From an uncultured Selenomonadales bacterium (GTDB lineage: Bacteria; Bacillota_C; Negativicutes; Selenomonadales; Selenomonadaceae): DNA of 11,624 bases. Below the pieces are notes generated by a model. The model saw only the letters and a program-made list of their open reading frames with translations. It was not told the DNA's origin and searched no databases. The first letter of the stretch is position 1, and each line of letters opens with the position of its first letter. The DNA lies in NCBI GenBank assembly GCA_937916025.1, contig CALGGX010000024.1:1-11624 (forward strand), read 5' to 3'. Position numbers and translations under genes: made by a program. Shown here piece by piece: positions 6,966-11,624 of the stretch.

Positions 6966-8009
6966 TTGAAAAAGACGGCATTGATTACGGGCGTCACGGG
7001 GCAGGACGGCTCGTATCTTTCGGAATTGCTGTTGTCGAAAGGCTATGAAGTGCACGGCATCGTTCGACGACACAGCACGCCCTGCACCGAGCGCATCGAT
7101 CATTTGTTGACGGACGAGTCATTGTGTGATAAATTCATTCTGCATTACGGCGATTTGACGGACTCGAGCAATCTTCGGCGATTGATTGACGAGCTCGAGC
7201 CGTCGGAGGTGTACAATCTCGCGGCGCAATCTCATGTCGGAGTGTCGTTTGAAGTTCCCGAGTACACGGCAGAGGCGACCGGCGTCGGCACGCTCCGATT
7301 GTTGGAAGCAATTCGACAAAGCCAACGCCCGATTCGTTTTTATCAGGCGTCGACTTCGGAGTTGTTCGGCGGCTTGCCGGAAACGGCTCCGCAAAGCGAA
7401 AAGACGCCGTTTTATCCGAAAAGCCCGTACGGCGCGGCGAAACTCTACGCGTATTGGATTGCCGTGAATTACCGAGAGGCTTATGACATTTTTGCCTGCA
7501 ACGGCATTTTGTTTAATCATGAGTCGCCTCGGCGCGGCGAAGAATTTGTCACTCGGAAGATCACGACGTCGATTGCAAAGATCATGAACGGGCGGCAGAA
7601 GGTGTTGACGCTCGGCAATTTAAATGCGAAACGCGACTGGGGCTTTGCGGGCGACTATGTCGAGGGCATGTGGAAGATGTTGCAGGCGGATTGTCCGGGC
7701 GATTTTGTGTTGGCGACGGGCGAGACTCGGACGGTGCGGGAGTTTGTCGAGGCGGCATTTGCCGAAGTCGGCATACCGATCGAATGGCGCGGCAGCGGCG
7801 TCGAAGAAAAGGGCTATGATGCTTCGAACGGACGGTTGTTTGTCGAGATCAACGAGAAATTCTTCCGACCGGCGGAGGTCGATCTGTTGTTGGGCGATCC
7901 GTCGAAAGCGGAGCGGGAGCTCGGTTGGCGGCGCAAAACTTCATTCAAAGAACTCGTTCGGCTGATGGTGCAATCGGATATGAAAAAATATGGAGGCGAA
8001 TTGAATTGA
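6966..8009 (+). CDS. gmd: GDP-mannose 4,6-dehydratase
   Basis: 347 residues, the usual length. A cytoplasmic extended short-chain dehydrogenase that converts GDP-D-mannose to GDP-4-keto-6-deoxymannose, the first step to GDP-L-fucose, GDP-rhamnose and similar sugars. Visible: the NADP-binding loop TGVTGQDG (residues 8-15) followed by HGIVRRHST, the [13 protein letters not shown] strand, the catalytic T130-S131-E132 in ASTSELFGG, the Y155-xxx-K159 pair in [23 protein letters not shown], and the family tag [21 protein letters not shown] near residues 217-237. First gene of the nucleotide-sugar operon; the partner fcl lies three genes on. TTG start with AAGGGGG upstream. Its stop overlaps the TTG start of the next gene. 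A GDP-heptose 4,6-dehydratase of the DmhA/WcbK kind is the main alternative, made worth considering by gmhB in the same operon. Confidence 0.94.
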   Translation: MKKTALITGVTGQDGSYLSELLLSKGYEVHGIVRRHSTPCTERIDHLLTDESLCDKFILHYGDLTDSSNLRRLIDELEPSEVYNLAAQSHVGVSFEVPEYTAEATGVGTLRLLEAIRQSQRPIRFYQASTSELFGGLPETAPQSEKTPFYPKSPYGAAKLYAYWIAVNYREAYDIFACNGILFNHESPRRGEEFVTRKITTSIAKIMNGRQKVLTLGNLNAKRDWGFAGDYVEGMWKMLQADCPGDFVLATGETRTVREFVEAAFAEVGIPIEWRGSGVEEKGYDASNGRLFVEINEKFFRPAEVDLLLGDPSKAERELGWRRKTSFKELVRLMVQSDMKKYGGELN

Positions 8010-9292
8010 GAATCGGAATAGTGGGATTGGGCTATGTCGGTTTGACGCTGGCGATTGCGGCGGCGGCTCGAGGTCTCGAAGTTTACGGCACGGAGATCAA
8101 TCCGGCGATCAAAAAATGTTTGTCGGAAGATCGGGCGCACTTTTTTGAGCCCGGACTCGACGAGCTGATCGCAAAACACAATCGGAAGAATTTTCATTGC
8201 GTTGAGGAATTTCCTGCCGATCAAAAATTCGACGCGTTCGTGATCACGGTCGGCACGCCGCTCAAAGTCGGCACTCGCGAGCCCGATTTCGACTACATCA
8301 AAAAATCAATAGCGAGCATAGGGGGGAGAATAAATTCGCAAAACTCGCCTCTGATCATTCTTCGATCGACGGTTTCTGTCGGCACGACGCGTAATGTGGT
8401 TTTGCCGTTTCTGATTGAAATGAGCAGCAATCCGAATGTACTCGTATCGATGTGTCCGGAGCGGACGATTGAAGGCAAGGCAATCGAAGAGCTCAATCAT
8501 CTGCCGCAAGTCATCAGCGGCAATTGCGAGGAAGCAATCGAACGCGCGCGAGCAATTTTCAGCCGCATCACGGACTCAATCGTCGTTGCCGACAGTCTCG
8601 AGGAGGCGGAGCTGATTAAACTCTGCAACAACACGTATCGCGATATGAATTTTGCGATCGGCAACGCGTTTTGCCTCGCGGCACAAACATTCGATATTGA
8701 CGGCACGCGCGTCATCAAGCATGCCAATGAAGGTTATGCGCGCTCGAAGATTGCATTGCCGGGCTTTGTTGCCGGACCGTGTCTCGAAAAAGACTCTTAC
8801 ATCCTCACGGATAACATGATCGATTGCCCCGAGAAGCAATTCATACTCGCCGCGCGGCGCATCAATGAATCGCTCGAATATGCCGTCGTCGATTGGCTTC
8901 AATCGCATTTTCAATCGCGCGAATTGCCGATAGTGTTGTCGGGCATGGCATTCAAGGGGCGTCCGGCAACTTCGGATCTGCGCGGCTCGTCGTCGGTCAA
9001 CATCGCTCGGAAATTGCATGCGATCGGTTACAAACTCCGCCTGCATGACTTCGCCGCCGATCCGATCGAGTTGAAAGCTCTGAATTTGGGAGAAGTGTTT
9101 GACGATCTCGATTCGGCATGCGAGAATGCTTCGGCGTTGCTGATCCTCAACAATCACGAGCGATATTCCGATCTGAAATTGCGCCGCGCGGATTTATTGA
9201 TCTTCGACGCGTGGAATGTCTGCCGGAATATTGAGGGCGACGTGTTCACTCTCGGCAACATGAAACTCGCTCGGGAGGTGCATGCAAAATGA
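8006..9292 (+). CDS. UDP-sugar dehydrogenase (UDP-ManNAc/UDP-GlcNAc dehydrogenase-like)
   Basis: 428 residues from the TTG at 8006, placed there because GGAGG (7992-7996) lies nine bases before it and the protein then begins at the Rossmann strand [15 protein letters not shown]. An in-frame ATG at 7925 would add 27 residues lying inside gmd and is unlikely. The enzyme oxidises a UDP-sugar C6 alcohol to a carboxylate with two NAD, giving a uronic acid for capsule or O-antigen. Motifs: [35 protein letters not shown], the active-site K205/N208-N209 in [14 protein letters not shown], the catalytic C259 in [10 protein letters not shown], and the C-terminal [18 protein letters not shown]. CPERTxEGKA and NNTYRD are characteristic of the WecC/WbpA branch rather than plain UDP-glucose dehydrogenase, but substrate is not proved. 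Overlaps gmd by four bases and the next gene by ATGA. Confidence 0.87.
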   Translation: MRIGIVGLGYVGLTLAIAAAARGLEVYGTEINPAIKKCLSEDRAHFFEPGLDELIAKHNRKNFHCVEEFPADQKFDAFVITVGTPLKVGTREPDFDYIKKSIASIGGRINSQNSPLIILRSTVSVGTTRNVVLPFLIEMSSNPNVLVSMCPERTIEGKAIEELNHLPQVISGNCEEAIERARAIFSRITDSIVVADSLEEAELIKLCNNTYRDMNFAIGNAFCLAAQTFDIDGTRVIKHANEGYARSKIALPGFVAGPCLEKDSYILTDNMIDCPEKQFILAARRINESLEYAVVDWLQSHFQSRELPIVLSGMAFKGRPATSDLRGSSSVNIARKLHAIGYKLRLHDFAADPIELKALNLGEVFDDLDSACENASALLILNNHERYSDLKLRRADLLIFDAWNVCRNIEGDVFTLGNMKLAREVHAK

Positions 9293-10293
9293 AGCGATAC
9301 ATCGTCACGGGCGGCAGCGGTTTTATCGGATATCATCTTGCCGATCATCTGTCGAAACAGCCGAATTCGGAGATCACGATCATCGACAATCATCTGCGCG
9401 GTGCGGCGGACGACATGTTCAATGAATTAATCTCGCGCCCGAACGTCGTGTTCATCAATGCGGACATGACCGAGCGGGATTTTTATCGGCAATTGCATGG
9501 TTTTTATGACGGCGTGTATCATCTGGCGGCTCTCAACGGCACGAAGAATTTTTATGATCGCCCCTACACAGTCCTGCGCGTCGGCATCTTGGCGCTGATG
9601 AACATGCTCGAGTGGTGCAGTGCGGAAAATTGCGGGGCTTTTTTGTTTTCGTCGTCTTCGGAGACATACGCCGGAACTTTTAATCGATATCTCGCCGAAC
9701 ATCCCGAGTATTTGCCGAGTTGCGAGGACATACCGCTCACTGTCGACGACGTAATGAATGCGCGCTGGTCATACGGCGGCAGTAAAATTGCGGGAGAATT
9801 GCTCACAGTGAATTATTGCCGATCAAAACAAATTCCATTCCGCATCATTCGATACCACAACATTTACGGCGAGCGCATGGGCTTTGATCATGTTCTGCCG
9901 GAGTTTTTCAAGCGCGTGCACGATCGGATCGATCCGTTTCCGATTTTCGGCGGCGAAGAGACGCGGGCATTTTGCGCGGTCGAAGACGGCGTGCGAGCGA
10001 CGGAAGCGGTGATGCTCGAGCCGAAGTGCAACGGCGAAATTATTCATATCGGCAACAGCGCGGAGGAGATCAAGATCATTGATTTGCTGAAGTTGGTGCT
10101 CGAGATTGCGGATTTTCATCCGACGATCGAGATCAAACCGGCTCCGCGCGGCTGTGTAATGCGGCGTTGTCCGAACACGGAGAAATTATTCCGATTGACG
10201 GGATATCGATCGAGAATTCCATTGCGCGAGGCATTGCCGAAGATGTATAATTACTACGAACGTATTTACAAGGAGCGCGATGCGATTGGCTGA
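9289..10293 (+). CDS. NAD-dependent sugar epimerase/dehydratase (extended SDR family)
   Basis: 334 residues, usual for nucleotide-sugar epimerases and dehydratases. The N-terminal YIVTGGSGFIGYHLADHL is the NAD-binding loop (GGSGFIG at 7-13) followed by an acidic residue after the second strand (IIDNHLRG) suited to NAD. Next come VYHLAALNGTKNF, the catalytic serine region LFSSSSETYAG and the Y162-xxx-K166 pair in WSYGGSKIAGE, then RYHNIYGERMGFDHVLPEF and GGEETRAFCAVEDGVRAT. It could be a 4-epimerase, a 4,6-dehydratase or a decarboxylase of a UDP- or GDP-sugar; nothing visible decides this. GGAGGTG (9274-9280) lies eight bases before the ATG. It overlaps the dehydrogenase by ATGA and gmhB by 14 bases. 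It most likely acts on a sugar made by one of its operon partners. Confidence 0.83.
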   Translation: MKRYIVTGGSGFIGYHLADHLSKQPNSEITIIDNHLRGAADDMFNELISRPNVVFINADMTERDFYRQLHGFYDGVYHLAALNGTKNFYDRPYTVLRVGILALMNMLEWCSAENCGAFLFSSSSETYAGTFNRYLAEHPEYLPSCEDIPLTVDDVMNARWSYGGSKIAGELLTVNYCRSKQIPFRIIRYHNIYGERMGFDHVLPEFFKRVHDRIDPFPIFGGEETRAFCAVEDGVRATEAVMLEPKCNGEIIHIGNSAEEIKIIDLLKLVLEIADFHPTIEIKPAPRGCVMRRCPNTEKLFRLTGYRSRIPLREALPKMYNYYERIYKERDAIG

Positions 10294-10807
10294 CAAGGTT
10301 GTATTCCTCGACCGCGACGGCGTGATCAACGTGAATTTGCCGGGCGATTACGTCAAGACGATCGACGAATTCGAGATGTTGCCGGCAGTTCCGGAGGCGT
10401 TGAAAATGCTGAAAGACGGCGGCTATGTCTTGGTGCTGGTTACAAACCAACGCGGGATAGCGCGCGGACTGATGACGGCAGACGATCTCGCAATCGTCCA
10501 CGATCACATGCAATCGGAATTGGCGCACGGGGGAGCTTCGCTCGATGCGATATTCTTCTGCCCGCACAATTATGATCAATGCGAATGTCGAAAGCCGAAG
10601 CTCGGGATGTTCCGCGCGGCAGAGGAGCGGTTTGATGTCGACAAGAGTGCGTCGTACATGATCGGCGACAGCGCGAGCGACATTGAAGCCGGTCGGAATT
10701 ACGGCGTGCGGACGATCAGCATTCGCAATCCGAAAGCAAATGCCGATCACGATTGCGATGATCTCCTGTCGGCGGCGAAATACATTTTGGGAGGTGATAA
10801 GTCATGA
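10280..10807 (+). CDS. gmhB: D-glycero-D-manno-heptose 1,7-bisphosphate phosphatase (GmhB, HAD family)
   Basis: 175 residues, typical for GmhB. It removes the 7-phosphate of D-glycero-D-manno-heptose 1,7-bisphosphate on the route to ADP- or GDP-activated heptose for LPS or glycan. HAD motif I is FLDRDGVIN (nucleophile D11, acid/base D13); motif II is TNQRGIARG (T55); the zinc-binding loop specific to this branch is CPHNYDQCEC (C94, H96, C101, C103); motif III lysine lies in RKPKLGM and motif IV is MIGDSASDI (D130, D134). Cytoplasmic. Overlaps the preceding gene by 14 bases with AAGGAG at 10270-10275, and the following by ATGA. The heptose isomerase (gmhA) and kinase/nucleotidyltransferase are not in the window. 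A histidinol-phosphate phosphatase is the only serious alternative, less likely in this context. Confidence 0.9.
   Translation: MRLADKVVFLDRDGVINVNLPGDYVKTIDEFEMLPAVPEALKMLKDGGYVLVLVTNQRGIARGLMTADDLAIVHDHMQSELAHGGASLDAIFFCPHNYDQCECRKPKLGMFRAAEERFDVDKSASYMIGDSASDIEAGRNYGVRTISIRNPKANADHDCDDLLSAAKYILGGDKS
10790..10798 (+). promoter_or_regulatory. Near-perfect Shine-Dalgarno for fcl
   Basis: GGAGGTGAT is fully complementary to the 3' end of bacterial 16S rRNA and ends five bases before ATG 10804. It lies inside the coding sequence of gmhB, showing strong independent initiation at this gene despite the overlap. Confidence 0.8.
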
Positions 10808-11624
10808 AAATTTTGATCAGCGGAGCGAGCGGTCTGGTCGGACGCAACATTCTTGAAGCGGCTCCGCGCGGAGCGCATGAATTGTTGACGCCGACGCATG
10901 CCGAGCTCGATCTGCGCGATCGGACGGCGGTTTTCGAGTATTTGCGTCGAGAAAAGCCCGAGCTCGTGATCCATGCGGCGGGGCTCGTCGGCGGCATTGC
11001 CGTCAATAACAAAAGTCCGCACCGGTTTCTGCTCGAAAATCTCGATATGGGATGCAATTTAATCGACGGAGCGTATCGCGCGGGGATCAAACAATTCATC
11101 AACATCGGCAGTTCCTGCATGTATCCGCGCAATCGCAAGACGCCGCTGACCGAAGACATGCTCCTGACCGGCGAGCTTGAGCCGACCAATGAAGGCTATG
11201 CGCTGGCGAAAATTGTTTGCGCGCGCCTCTGCAGTTACATCAATCGCGAAAATCCCGATTGTCAATATAAGACGCTGATTCCCTGCAATTTGTACGGGCG
11301 TTGGGATAAATTCACCGGCGAAAACGCGCATCTGATTCCGGCGGCGATTCATAAAGTATATCAAGCCGTCAAGAGCGGCGCGAATGAAGTCGAGATTTGG
11401 GGGAGCGGCAACGCGCGGCGCGAGTTTATGTACACGGGCGACCTCGCCGATTGCATTTGGCATGCCGTTGAGAATTTCGATCACTTGCCGGACATGATGA
11501 ATGTCGGGCTCGGACATGATTACACGGTCAACGAGTATTACGAAGCGATTGCCGAAGAGCTCGGTTTTAAGGGACGTTTTATTCATGACCTTGATAAACC
11601 GGAAGGCATGAAACAGAAATTGAC
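10804..11624 (+). CDS. fcl: GDP-L-fucose synthase, 3' end outside window
   Basis: The visible 273 codons run to the window edge without a stop; the family is about 310-320 residues, so roughly 40 are missing. A cytoplasmic epimerase/reductase that takes the product of Gmd, GDP-4-keto-6-deoxymannose, through 3,5-epimerisation and NADPH reduction to GDP-L-fucose. Signs: the loop SGASGLVG (6-13), HAAGLVGGIAVNNKSP, the catalytic S103 in GSSCMYPRN, EPTNEGYALAK with Y132 and K136, and the epimerisation histidine H176 in ENAHLIPAA, as in E. coli WcaG. ATG overlaps the gmhB stop by four bases; perfect ribosome-binding site upstream. Presence with gmd makes a GDP-fucose route likely. The alternative is a reductase acting on GDP-6-deoxy-4-keto-heptose. 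Confidence 0.93.
   Translation, partial: MKILISGASGLVGRNILEAAPRGAHELLTPTHAELDLRDRTAVFEYLRREKPELVIHAAGLVGGIAVNNKSPHRFLLENLDMGCNLIDGAYRAGIKQFINIGSSCMYPRNRKTPLTEDMLLTGELEPTNEGYALAKIVCARLCSYINRENPDCQYKTLIPCNLYGRWDKFTGENAHLIPAAIHKVYQAVKSGANEVEIWGSGNARREFMYTGDLADCIWHAVENFDHLPDMMNVGLGHDYTVNEYYEAIAEELGFKGRFIHDLDKPEGMKQKL

Noticed and set aside
7925..8005. Upstream ATG extension of the UDP-sugar dehydrogenase
   Set aside because: It would add 27 residues lying inside gmd and ahead of the Rossmann strand. The GGAGG before TTG 8006 gives a better start.

Overview
The window (11,624 bases, roughly half GC) carries genes on the + strand only, packed almost end to end. It mixes genes typical of Firmicutes (a SpoVB-type flippase, a YegS/BmrU-type lipid kinase, a DUF2232/YybS membrane protein, the c-di-AMP phosphodiesterase GdpP/YybT) with genes expected of a bacterium with an outer membrane (an LptA/OstA-like exported protein, GmhB for heptose, GDP-mannose dehydratase and GDP-fucose synthase). 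That combination best fits a diderm Firmicute of the Negativicutes (Selenomonas/Megasphaera/Veillonella relatives). This is inference from gene content; no rRNA or other marker is present.

Region 1 (1-2449) is a run of envelope and lipid genes. A SpoVB/MurJ-type polysaccharide flippase is cut by the left window edge. It is followed by a 95-codon ORF that looks like an internally deleted remnant of a type I restriction specificity subunit (HsdS), then a YegS-type lipid kinase whose ATG overlaps the remnant's stop codon.

Region 2 (2450-6833) begins with a good sigma-70 type promoter (TTGACG, 17-base spacer, TAAAAT). It reads into four closely spaced genes: an LptA/OstA-like exported protein, a TIGR00266/AIM24 protein, DUF2232/YybS, and a full-length GdpP with every catalytic motif intact. 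In many Firmicutes YybS-GdpP leads into rplI and dnaB; here it does not.

Region 3 (6834-6950) is an AT-rich intergenic block built from seven-base units arranged as a large imperfect inverted repeat. It is the most unusual non-coding structure in the window and sits exactly at the synteny break.

Region 4 (6966-11624) is a nucleotide-sugar operon: gmd, a UDP-sugar dehydrogenase of the WecC-like branch, a sugar epimerase/dehydratase of the extended SDR family, gmhB, and fcl (GDP-L-fucose synthase, cut by the right edge). Each gene overlaps the next by 4 to 14 bases, so translation is probably coupled. The set would supply GDP-L-fucose (or a GDP-6-deoxyheptose), a uronic acid and a further modified sugar for LPS O-antigen or capsule, material a flippase such as the one in region 1 could move. 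I saw no tRNA, rRNA, CRISPR array, complete mobile element or defence system. The HsdS-like piece is only a fragment.
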